A stretch of DNA of 11,667 bases, taken from assembly GCA_029859485.1 (NCBI GenBank), contig JAOUDB010000043.1, forward strand, positions 1 to 11,667. Reading direction: 5' to 3'. The position numbers and the translations under genes were made by a program. How positions within the stretch are numbered: the stretch's first letter is position 1; each line of letters begins with the position of its first letter. Of this stretch, positions 1 to 5,782 are shown piece by piece. The notes below the pieces were generated by a model that ran no database searches, was not told where the DNA came from, and was given only the letters and a program-made list of their open reading frames with translations. This stretch comes from Desulfuromonadales bacterium (lineage in GTDB: Bacteria > Desulfobacterota > Desulfuromonadia > Desulfuromonadales > BM103).

Positions 1-1084
1 ATCCCTGTCGTTGGGATACGGTCACTCGATACTCGCTTTTGTCCCATTGCAATGAACACCAAAGAAAGGCCTGTCGTTTCCCGTCGCCCATCACTTCGTG
101 CGTCAAGGTCGCCATGCGTTTTTCCGGTAGGACGTCAACCTGTCCAGAAAGCCGTTTGAGTGCAGGTTTTACGAAAAGCTCAAAAGTTGCGGCCGTTGCC
201 GCCGGGTTACCTGGGAGGCCAAAGAAGGGCTTCGCCTCAAGCTTACCGAACAGCAGTGGTTTGCCCGGTTTGATCGCGACTTTCCAGAAGATTTTTTCAA
301 AATTGCGATTTTGCAGGGTCGCTTGGACATAATCTTTCTCACCAACTGAGACCCCACCTGTTGTGATGATGAGGTCCGCATCAATTGCCTGATCGATAAG
401 TTGACCAAGAGTTTTCTGGTCATCCGCTCCAATGCCCAAGCAGATCGGATTACAGCCGCATTCGAACAGGCGTGTTCTGAGAAAATGCAGATTGGAGTTG
501 ACTATTTGCCCCGGGCCTGGAGTTTGTCCGAGTTCTACCAATTCGTCGCCGGTTGAAATAACAGCAACCCGTGGTCGGGGATAAACACAGACCTGTTCGA
601 CGCCAGCGCTTGCTAGCAGTGCTATTTCTCCCGCCTTCAAGATCGTGCCCGAATCAACTAAAATCTCTTCGGCACGGTATTCTTCACCTCCGTAGCGAAC
701 ATGCTGGCCTTGCTTTGGGCTTTCATTGAGAAACACCTTATTGTTCTTCTCGATGGTCTCTTCAATCGGAACAACAGTGTCTGTTTTCTGGGGTAGAGCG
801 GCTCCTGTGGTTATGCGTACAGCTTCACCTGGATGCACTTGGCCTGAAAAGGGGTGCCCCGCATACGAGGCACCAACAATTGAGAGTCCTCCTTCAAAAT
901 TTTCAGGAAACGTGTTAATTGCAAAGCCGTCCATAGCTGAGTTGTCAGAACGCGGCATCTGCCAAAGAGCTTTCGCCGGTTTGGCAAGAATGAGGCCGGA
1001 CGCTTCATGAAGAGAAGTCTCACGTGGCTTTAGAGGTGAAACAGATTCAACAACACGTTGTAATGCCTGATCATAACTGATCAT
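1..1084 (-). CDS. moeA: MoeA, molybdopterin molybdenumtransferase (3' end cut by window edge)
   Basis: MoeA inserts molybdate into adenylylated molybdopterin in the cytoplasm to give Mo-molybdopterin. I translated the reverse strand from 1084 to the left edge without meeting a stop or frameshift, giving 361 residues; full-length MoeA is about 400, so some 40 C-terminal residues lie outside. Recognisable MoeA blocks are SDNSAMDGFA near residue 47, AVRITTGAALP near 95, VAVISTGDELV near 175, TTGGVSVGEKDYV near 240, IKPGKPLLFG near 270 and GLPGNPAATAATFE near 287. Start: ATG at 1084 is preceded by AGGGAGAA (1090-1097) at good spacing; the adjoining in-frame GTG at 1087 is less well placed. The gene lies 26 bases after the ABC ATPase, which suggests the last known gene of the molybdenum operon. 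The family is certain; the gene's end is not visible. Confidence 0.95.
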   Translation of the reverse strand, partial: MISYDQALQRVVESVSPLKPRETSLHEASGLILAKPAKALWQMPRSDNSAMDGFAINTFPENFEGGLSIVGASYAGHPFSGQVHPGEAVRITTGAALPQKTDTVVPIEETIEKNNKVFLNESPKQGQHVRYGGEEYRAEEILVDSGTILKAGEIALLASAGVEQVCVYPRPRVAVISTGDELVELGQTPGPGQIVNSNLHFLRTRLFECGCNPICLGIGADDQKTLGQLIDQAIDADLIITTGGVSVGEKDYVQATLQNRNFEKIFWKVAIKPGKPLLFGKLEAKPFFGLPGNPAATAATFELFVKPALKRLSGQVDVLPEKRMATLTHEVMGDGKRQAFLWCSLQWDKSEYRVTVSQRQG

Positions 1085-1110
1085 CACCGTTCTCCCTATG
1101 TGCTACACAT

Positions 1111-2199
1111 TTAATCCAACGGAATCGTCCAAAGACTTCTTTTCCGCAGACAAATCTGCAAGTCATCTCCGATTGCATAACCAAGATCTCGCATGGCGCA
1201 GTTTGGCAACTCCACGTCGATCGTCACTTCACTCTCTTGCAGTTTTACACAAAGTGTGTGAGTGCCGCCAAAAGCCAGGATATCTGCAACGGTGGCCTGG
1301 AAAAGGTTTTCTTGCAACTCCAGCCCCAGAGGTTTGCCGGGCCGGATGATAACAACTTCTTCCGAACGGATGCCGGTCGCATATCTTCGCCCTATCTCCA
1401 CGTTCATGTGAGCGGGAACAGCCACCCTGATTTCATTGCCTATCTCTACGGACCCGTCCGGGAGTATTCTTTCAGCTGTCATCTCGAAGATATTCTGGTT
1501 ACGCAGAAAGCGTGCAACCTCGAGTGTTTCCGGTCGATAGTAGATGTCATCTCTTGAACCAATCTGGCAAATCTTCCCCTGAATCATGACGGCTATTTTT
1601 TTGCCCAGCATAAAGGCTTCTTCCTGGTCATGAGTGACGTGAAGGATGGTCACATTGAGTTGTTGGCTGATTTCCCGCAACTTGACCTGAAGCTGGCGCT
1701 TGATGGTTGCGTCCAGAGCTGAAAAGGGTTCGTCGAGAAAAAGCACTTGAGGCTGTGGCAAAAGCGCCCTGGCGAGAGCAACGCGTTGTTTTTCACCTCC
1801 GGACAGACTTGTGACATCATTCCGGTCAATAATTTTGTGTAGATTGAGAAGGGTTTGCAGGTTGCTGAGGTGATCTTCGGTGACATTCTTGTCGAGGCCA
1901 CGTCTTTTTGCACCAAAGAGGATGTTTTCGAGGACAGTGAGATGCGGGAACAGGGCGAGATCCTGTGGCAGATAAGAGATGTGACGATGCTCGGGACGCG
2001 AACTGGTTACATCCTGTCCATTGAGCCAGACGCTTCCGCTGCTTGACGGGATCAAACCCATGCAGGCTTCCAGGAAAAGGGTTTTCCCTGACCCTGAAGG
2101 ACCGAGCAGGGTCAAATAGGAGTCTTGGCCCAGGTCAAGATCAATCGGTCCCAGGAAAAAATCACCCCGTTGCGCTATAAGTCCTTCGGCACGGATCAT
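1111..2199 (-). CDS. modC: Molybdate/tungstate ABC transporter ATP-binding protein (ModC-type)
   Basis: A 362-residue ATPase that would power oxyanion import at the inner face of the membrane. All ABC motifs are intact: Walker A GPSGSGKT (33-40), Q-loop Gln79, signature LSGGE (132-136), Walker B VLFLDEP (152-158), D-loop SALD (160-163) and H-loop His190. The segment from about 240 to the end resembles the C-terminal regulatory domain (MOP/TOBE type) of ModC-like and CysA-like ATPases; in ModC this region binds molybdate, but I could not confirm the ligand site by eye. Its ATG overlaps the permease stop in an ATGA arrangement (2196-2199), so translation is probably coupled. Context with ModA/ModB-type partners, mobAB and moeA supports molybdate; tungstate is the main alternative, and sequence alone does not separate them. 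Confidence 0.88.
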   Translation of the reverse strand: MIRAEGLIAQRGDFFLGPIDLDLGQDSYLTLLGPSGSGKTLFLEACMGLIPSSSGSVWLNGQDVTSSRPEHRHISYLPQDLALFPHLTVLENILFGAKRRGLDKNVTEDHLSNLQTLLNLHKIIDRNDVTSLSGGEKQRVALARALLPQPQVLFLDEPFSALDATIKRQLQVKLREISQQLNVTILHVTHDQEEAFMLGKKIAVMIQGKICQIGSRDDIYYRPETLEVARFLRNQNIFEMTAERILPDGSVEIGNEIRVAVPAHMNVEIGRRYATGIRSEEVVIIRPGKPLGLELQENLFQATVADILAFGGTHTLCVKLQESEVTIDVELPNCAMRDLGYAIGDDLQICLRKRSLWTIPLD

Positions 2200-2981
2200 A
2201 TCCTGAGCTCCAGGGCCTTGCGAACTCCGAAGAGCACGAGCAGGGAGATTGCGATCAAAATCGTCACCAGGGTCACTGCCTTGGGGAGATCCGCCATCGA
2301 CATTGCCAGATAAATGCTGCTCGGCAGAGTTGCGGTTTGCCCTTTGGCCGTCCCGGCGACCATAACAGTTGCTCCGAATTCGCCGATAGCCCTTGCCCAG
2401 GTCAGAATAATTGCTGCCAGAATACCCCTTTTTGCCAAAGGCAGTGTGACGTAGCGAAAGCTGCCGAAGGCCGAACAGCCGAGCAACCGCGCAACCTGCT
2501 CCTGGCGTGGATTGATCTGTTCGAATGTGGCTTTGAGCATGCGGATGCTAATAGCGACAATGACTGTAAACTGGGCGAGGATGATGCCGGCGACGGTGAA
2601 TGGGAGGTTTATCCCGAAACCAGAGAGCGTCCGGCCAACACTCGTGTTCCAGGACATCAGGATCAAGGTTCCCAAAGCAATGGGAGTCAACACCATCGGC
2701 AGGTCAATAAACGTATCGACGAACCGTTTTCCCGGAAAGTGAATGCGGGCCAGGGCGTAAGCCGATGGGATTGCAATTACCATGGCGATGATGCTGCTGA
2801 CTGTTGCCGCGAAAAGACTCAGCGCAATGGCCGACTGGAGATCATTTTGGGATAGCTGATTCGTAAAGTGGCTCCAGCTGAAAAATGACGTCTGGCTAGT
2901 GAGCAGCAGCAGGAAATAGGCTGTCAATAAACAGAGAGGAAAAAGCATGCTGAGTTTAAAGATTTTGTCACGATGAAACAT
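2196..2981 (-). CDS. modB: Molybdate/tungstate ABC transporter permease (ModB-type)
   Basis: Inner-membrane channel subunit, 261 residues from the chosen start, with about six hydrophobic segments beginning near residue 10. The cytoplasmic EAA loop lies in the last third (block QVARLLGCSAFGSFRYVTLP), followed by ARAIGEFGATVMVAG, a stretch typical of ModB/WtpB molybdate and tungstate permeases. Start choice: ATG at 2981 overlaps the binding-protein stop by one base (TGATG) and has TGAGG (2989-2993) seven bases upstream. In-frame GTG (2984) and TTG (2987) would add one or two residues but are less likely. The gene sits between the binding protein and the ATPase, overlapping both, so it is almost certainly the membrane partner of that pair. 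Confidence 0.9.
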   Translation of the reverse strand: MFHRDKIFKLSMLFPLCLLTAYFLLLLTSQTSFFSWSHFTNQLSQNDLQSAIALSLFAATVSSIIAMVIAIPSAYALARIHFPGKRFVDTFIDLPMVLTPIALGTLILMSWNTSVGRTLSGFGINLPFTVAGIILAQFTVIVAISIRMLKATFEQINPRQEQVARLLGCSAFGSFRYVTLPLAKRGILAAIILTWARAIGEFGATVMVAGTAKGQTATLPSSIYLAMSMADLPKAVTLVTILIAISLLVLFGVRKALELRI

Positions 2982-3802
2982 CACCAAACCTCATTCAGTG
3001 GGAAAGTGCCTCCAAAAACTGCCTTTGGGGCGAATTGCCGGGCCTCTGCTTCCGTTGTCAGGTACCCCCATTTTTGAAGTATCGCCTGTCCCTCCCGGGA
3101 AGCAAGGAATGACAGAAAAGCATCTGCTCCTTCCGGGTTACTTGCGCTGAGAAGCTTGGCCCCCGGGACGTAAGCGAGACGTGGAATTTCTTCTGGGGAG
3201 AGAAGGATCACCTCCATGGTGTCAGGTTGCCACGTGGCAAATTCACGCCAGCCGATAACAACGTCAACCATGTTGAGGGGGATCATGGCCGCAGTTTTGG
3301 CGCAGCTTTCCACCATCCCTTTCAGGCGAGGGCGCAGCGGCTCAAGAAGATGATTGGCATGCAACAGCTCTATTGCGTACAAGCCAACACAGACACCGTC
3401 CGGGTCTGCGAGACCGATGCGAAGGTCCTCCCTCTTCAAGTCATCCAAAGATTTTATCCCCAGGGGGTTGCCTTTGGCGACGACGAGTGCCGGAACGAGG
3501 TAGGCAATGGTCACCGAGTCCTTGGCAACCAGTTTAAAATCGAGGGCCTTCTGCATGTAGTCAGGAGAGCCCGGGATATAGATGTCGCCCTGGCCCGTCA
3601 GGTGAGCCTGATTCAGCATGCTGCCAGAACTGCCCAGATGAAGAATGACGCGGAGGCCTGTTTTGGACTGAAATGTTTGCGCGGCTTCTTCCAGAGGGGG
3701 TTGGGCTGCGGTTCCGGCAAAGACCACAACCGGCTTGTCGGCTAAAGCCTGTTGTGGTATGGCGCAAGCCAGTATTATGCAGAGTGCCAGGAGTCTAAAC
3801 AT
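2981..3802 (-). CDS. modA: Periplasmic molybdate/tungstate-binding protein (ModA-type)
   Basis: A 273-residue extracytoplasmic solute-binding protein. The N-terminus is a signal peptide (MFRLLALCIILACAIPQQALA), with likely signal peptidase I cleavage after ALA at about residue 21; Cys13 has a poor lipobox context, so a lipoprotein is less likely. The mature protein opens with VVVFAGTAAQPPLEEAA, then LGSSGSMLNQ and GDIYIPGSPDYM, the layout of class II ModA/WtpA-like proteins in which Ser/Thr backbone groups grip the oxyanion. A mid-protein segment (GLADPDGVCVG) and a C-terminal FLASREGQAILQKWGY also fit. Its start lies inside the end of the upstream regulator gene (8-base overlap). Family is clear; whether it prefers molybdate or tungstate is not. 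Confidence 0.85.
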   Translation of the reverse strand: MFRLLALCIILACAIPQQALADKPVVVFAGTAAQPPLEEAAQTFQSKTGLRVILHLGSSGSMLNQAHLTGQGDIYIPGSPDYMQKALDFKLVAKDSVTIAYLVPALVVAKGNPLGIKSLDDLKREDLRIGLADPDGVCVGLYAIELLHANHLLEPLRPRLKGMVESCAKTAAMIPLNMVDVVIGWREFATWQPDTMEVILLSPEEIPRLAYVPGAKLLSASNPEGADAFLSFLASREGQAILQKWGYLTTEAEARQFAPKAVFGGTFPLNEVW

Positions 3803-4157
3803 TGTCGATGGTCTCTGTGTTTGGAAAACATGACATAAAACATCGATCAGCTTCAGAGTTGACCTTTGTTCGCATTGTTTCGAATTTGCCTAACAGTTCG
3901 AGCGTAGCGGGTGTCAAATGAGTTGCTCCGCCATCCTTGCCGCCAGTTCTCTTCGCAAGCAAGGGAAAGGGAGCGGTCTCCTCCATGGCCTGCAACTGAG
4001 CCCAGACTTTTCGGTATGACATGCCAAGGGCGCGAGATGCGGCATTGATTGACCCGTGGTTATGGATAGCGGACAGGATGCGATAACGACCAGCTCCGAG
4101 AAAAGGCTTGCCATCAATTTCCAGCCAGATTTTGCTGCGGACTTGAAATAGGTTCAT
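3795..4157 (-). CDS. ModE-type winged-helix regulator, DNA-binding domain only
   Basis: A 120-residue protein matching the N-terminal DNA-binding half of ModE (LysR-like winged helix). Visible family blocks are GRYRILSAIHNHGSINAASRALGMSYRKVW (about residues 23-52, given here as the helix-turn-helix) and the wing KRTGGKDGGATHLTP (about 69-83), followed by a helix ELLGKFETMR. Full-length ModE of E. coli is about 260 residues and carries two molybdate-binding MOP domains; these are absent here and no adjacent frame supplies them. How it would sense molybdate is therefore unclear. The gene overlaps mobB by four bases (ATGA) and the binding-protein gene by eight, so it is co-expressed with the operon and probably autoregulates it. 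Family confident; ligand and target sites inferred. Confidence 0.85.
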   Translation of the reverse strand: MNLFQVRSKIWLEIDGKPFLGAGRYRILSAIHNHGSINAASRALGMSYRKVWAQLQAMEETAPFPLLAKRTGGKDGGATHLTPATLELLGKFETMRTKVNSEADRCFMSCFPNTETIDNV

Positions 4158-4663
4158 GACAAATAGCGCTTTACGATCAGGTTGCAGAGGCCCGAAGCAT
4201 CATTAATGCCATAAAGAGGAACATCCACATCCAGAGAGCTGTCCGAGGCGACAGCGATCAGGGTTTCGTCTCGGTTTTCAGTGCGACAGAGCAGTTCGTT
4301 GCTCCTTTCATGACGATGTACTTCAATCTTCGGCATCGCACTTTTTTTGAAGCCCTCGGTTAGAACCAGATCGACATCCTGGAAGTAGCTTTCAACAGTC
4401 TCTTCCAGTGACAGCTCCGTTTGCGGGGAAGTCTTCTTGACCATGGCAAGCTTTTCGGAAGAGCTGATCACCATCGTGTCAGCACCGGCTTGAGTCAGTC
4501 GCCAGGAGTCTTTCCCTTCGTGATCGATGTCGAAACGGTGAGCATCGTGCTTTATGACACCAATTTTGTAGCCTCGACATTTCATCTCGGCGATAAGTTT
4601 CTCGAGCAAAGTGGTTTTGCCCGTACCACTCTTGGCAACGATCGAGACAACCGGTATCTTCAT
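4154..4663 (-). CDS. mobB: MobB, molybdopterin-guanine dinucleotide biosynthesis adaptor protein
   Basis: A 169-residue P-loop GTP-binding protein that assists MobA in making molybdopterin guanine dinucleotide. The N-terminal P-loop is AKSGTGKTT (10-18), with Ala in the position of the first Walker A glycine, followed by the MobB-typical IGVIKHDAHRFDIDHEGKDS (about 34-53), which starts the switch region, then RLTQAGAD and VDLVLTEGFK (about 97-106). Length matches E. coli MobB. It overlaps mobA upstream and the ModE-like gene downstream, each by four bases (ATGA). MobB is dispensable for cofactor formation in E. coli, so a supporting role is expected rather than an essential one. Identification is secure from motifs and from adjacency to mobA. 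Confidence 0.93.
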   Translation of the reverse strand: MKIPVVSIVAKSGTGKTTLLEKLIAEMKCRGYKIGVIKHDAHRFDIDHEGKDSWRLTQAGADTMVISSSEKLAMVKKTSPQTELSLEETVESYFQDVDLVLTEGFKKSAMPKIEVHRHERSNELLCRTENRDETLIAVASDSSLDVDVPLYGINDASGLCNLIVKRYLS

Positions 4664-5259
4664 TTTGCTTCCTCCCTGATTTTGTCCCTATCCGCAGGCG
4701 TATTGATATTTATCAAGCTCTTTTCCCAGCCTTCAGGCATGTCACACCAATTCAAAAAGTGGACATTGAGTTCAGCGTAGAGGTTGAAGATACTCTTTCT
4801 CCCTTGTTGTAATGCTTTCTCGAAGACCGGCAGGCAATTCTTGTGGTAGAGCGCGAAGACGGGTTCAAAGCCTGACGGAGTCTCCGGGACGACAGCATCG
4901 GCAGAATGTCTCCGTTCAAGCAACATCTCAAGGATTCGAAAGTCAGGGCAGGGCATGTCGCAGGCGGATACAAAGACCCAGTCTGTGTCAGCAGTATGGA
5001 GAGATGTGAATATCCCACCGAGTGCACTGCCGGGGTATATGTCAGGAATGCAAGGGATGACCCCGGAAGCGAGATCCGGTCTATCACCGGAAATCATAAC
5101 CTTTTGAAAATAGTTACACAGCAGTTCAAGTGATCGGAAATAAAGAGCTTGTCCGTTTGCAACCAGAAAAGCCTTGTCTCGACCCATCCGGCGGCTTGTG
5201 CCGCCAGCAAGCAGGACTCCGGTAACATCTGAATATTTAGCGCTGTGCGAATCATGCAT
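4660..5259 (-). CDS. mobA: MobA, molybdenum cofactor guanylyltransferase
   Basis: MobA transfers GMP from GTP to (Mo-)molybdopterin to give the MGD cofactor of the DMSO-reductase family, which includes the NapA encoded next door. The 199-residue protein has the nucleotidyltransferase signature LLAGGTSRRMGRDKA (16-30) with the catalytic-type Arg and Lys, the guanine-binding region with SGDRPD (57-62), PGSALGGIFTSL (76-87) and the metal-binding ACDMP (99-103, Asp101). Length agrees with the family (about 190-200). The start is uncertain: ATG at 5259 has no clear ribosome binding site and lies only about ten bases from a good -10 element, so the transcript may be almost leaderless. Conserved sequence begins at about residue 11 and no better in-frame start is visible. 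It is the first gene of the leftward operon. Confidence 0.94.
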   Translation of the reverse strand: MHDSHSAKYSDVTGVLLAGGTSRRMGRDKAFLVANGQALYFRSLELLCNYFQKVMISGDRPDLASGVIPCIPDIYPGSALGGIFTSLHTADTDWVFVSACDMPCPDFRILEMLLERRHSADAVVPETPSGFEPVFALYHKNCLPVFEKALQQGRKSIFNLYAELNVHFLNWCDMPEGWEKSLININTPADRDKIREEAK

Positions 5260-5269
5260 AACGATTGTG

Positions 5270-5297
5270 ATTATAAATGGTTGCGATAAACTTGCAA
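5270..5297 (-). promoter_or_regulatory. Candidate sigma70 promoter for mobA operon
   Basis: Read on the minus strand, TTGCAA (5297-5292) is followed after 16 bases by a perfect TATAAT (5275-5270). The expected transcription start is about 5261-5264, only a few bases before the mobA ATG at 5259. The -10 hexamer is consensus and the -35 is acceptable. The closeness to the start codon implies a leaderless or nearly leaderless message, which is the main reason for caution. Confidence 0.5.
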
Positions 5298-5303
5298 GGT
5301 TGA

Positions 5304-5320
5304 TTATTAAGACTTAATAA
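5304..5320. promoter_or_regulatory. A/T-rich perfect inverted repeat, possible operator
   Basis: TTATTAA-GAC-TTAATAA: seven-base arms match perfectly around a three-base centre. It lies just upstream of the mobA -35 element and about 20 bases from the CRP/FNR-type palindrome, a position where a regulator could influence either operon. It does not match the ModE operator known from E. coli. A/T-rich palindromes can arise by chance, so the assignment as an operator is tentative. Confidence 0.35.
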
Positions 5321-5341
5321 ATAGCAGGTTGATCTTCAAAA

Positions 5342-5357
5342 ATTGACCTGAGTCAAT
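5342..5357. promoter_or_regulatory. CRP/FNR-family binding site upstream of napD
   Basis: ATTGAC-CTGA-GTCAAT is a perfect palindrome with six-base arms and a four-base centre. The spacing equals that of an FNR box (TTGAT-N4-ATCAA) with C/G in place of T/A at the inner position, which resembles DNR/HcpR-type nitrogen-oxide-responsive regulators more than FNR itself. If it acted as a class II activator site centred at -41.5, transcription would start near 5391, with a weak -10 (TAGTGT, 5379-5384). A half-site-like GGTCAAAT follows at 5367-5374. The palindrome is directly visible; the regulator is inferred. Confidence 0.6.
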
Positions 5358-5425
5358 AGTTCTGTTGGTCAAATAGATTAGTGTAGGTTTATTCACCCTC
5401 TAGCTTTGCTGTTGATATCGGTTCT

Positions 5426-5456
5426 CGGGACACAAGGCTGACATAACGCCTTCCCG
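5426..5456 (+). other. Bulged hairpin in napD leader
   Basis: CGGG (5426-5429) and AAGGC (5434-5438) pair with GCCTT (5448-5452) and CCCG (5453-5456), leaving an ACAC bulge on the 5' side and a nine-base loop. Nine base pairs are possible. It would lie in the nap transcript only if transcription starts upstream near 5391. A second possible promoter, CTGACA (5438-5443) with CATAAT (5463-5468) at a long 19-base spacing, overlaps it, so the element may instead be promoter DNA. I do not recognise a known riboswitch here. Confidence 0.3.
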
Positions 5457-5503
5457 TTTATTCATAATTATTATTTGCACTCACCGATTGAAGGAGAAAG
5501 CTT

Positions 5504-5746
5504 ATGCCTGTCAGTGGACTTGTTATTCAGGTCGATCCCGCCCGGCGAAATGCCATCATTTCCACCTTAAATAACCTCGATAATGTTGAGTTGACCGACA
5601 CTCCGGATGGAAAGCCTTTGGTTGCCGTCCTCGATGTTGAATCGATGCGAGAAGAAGAGGCTTTGTTCAAAGAAATTAACGACATCTCGGGTGTTCATAA
5701 TGTGACTCTCAGTTACCACAACTTTGAAGATATCAGTGACGACTAG
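5504..5746 (+). CDS. napD: NapD, chaperone for NapA maturation
   Basis: An 80-residue cytoplasmic protein of the NapD family, which binds the twin-arginine signal peptide of NapA and holds back export until the cofactor is inserted. The pattern is typical: PVSGLVIQVDPARRNAIISTL (residues 2-22, the first strand and helix), a mid segment GKPLVAVLDVESM, and the ending ISGVHNVTLSYHNFED, close to the family's GVLSVSLVYHQFE. There is no signal peptide, as expected. Start ATG 5504 follows AAGGAG (5491-5496) at good spacing. It is the first gene of the nap operon and lies 36 bases before napA. Confidence 0.92.
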   Translation: MPVSGLVIQVDPARRNAIISTLNNLDNVELTDTPDGKPLVAVLDVESMREEEALFKEINDISGVHNVTLSYHNFEDISDD

Positions 5747-5782
5747 AATACTTAATGCTCACACAAGCCAAGGGGAGGAGTT

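Larger units (their letters stand above)
5260..5503. promoter_or_regulatory. Divergent promoter region between mobA and napD
   Basis: A 244-base non-coding stretch separating the leftward molybdenum operon from the rightward nap operon. It is A/T-richer than the flanking genes and contains several symmetric elements listed separately: a mobA promoter, a 17-bp A/T-rich inverted repeat, a CRP/FNR-type palindrome and a bulged hairpin in the nap leader. Both operons presumably respond to signals read here, such as anaerobiosis or nitrogen oxides for nap and molybdate supply for mob/mod. Confidence 0.8.

Noticed and set aside
2337..2855. Open frame of 172 codons on the plus strand inside the permease gene
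   Set aside because: Antisense to modB, with low-complexity charged content and no family resemblance.
3227..3745. Open frame of 172 codons on the plus strand inside the binding-protein gene
   Set aside because: Antisense shadow of modA; no motif.
5250..5270. E. coli-type ModE operator at the mobA start
   Set aside because: Only a single CGTTAT half-site is visible near 5258-5263 (minus strand); the opposing ATAACG half at the proper spacing is missing.
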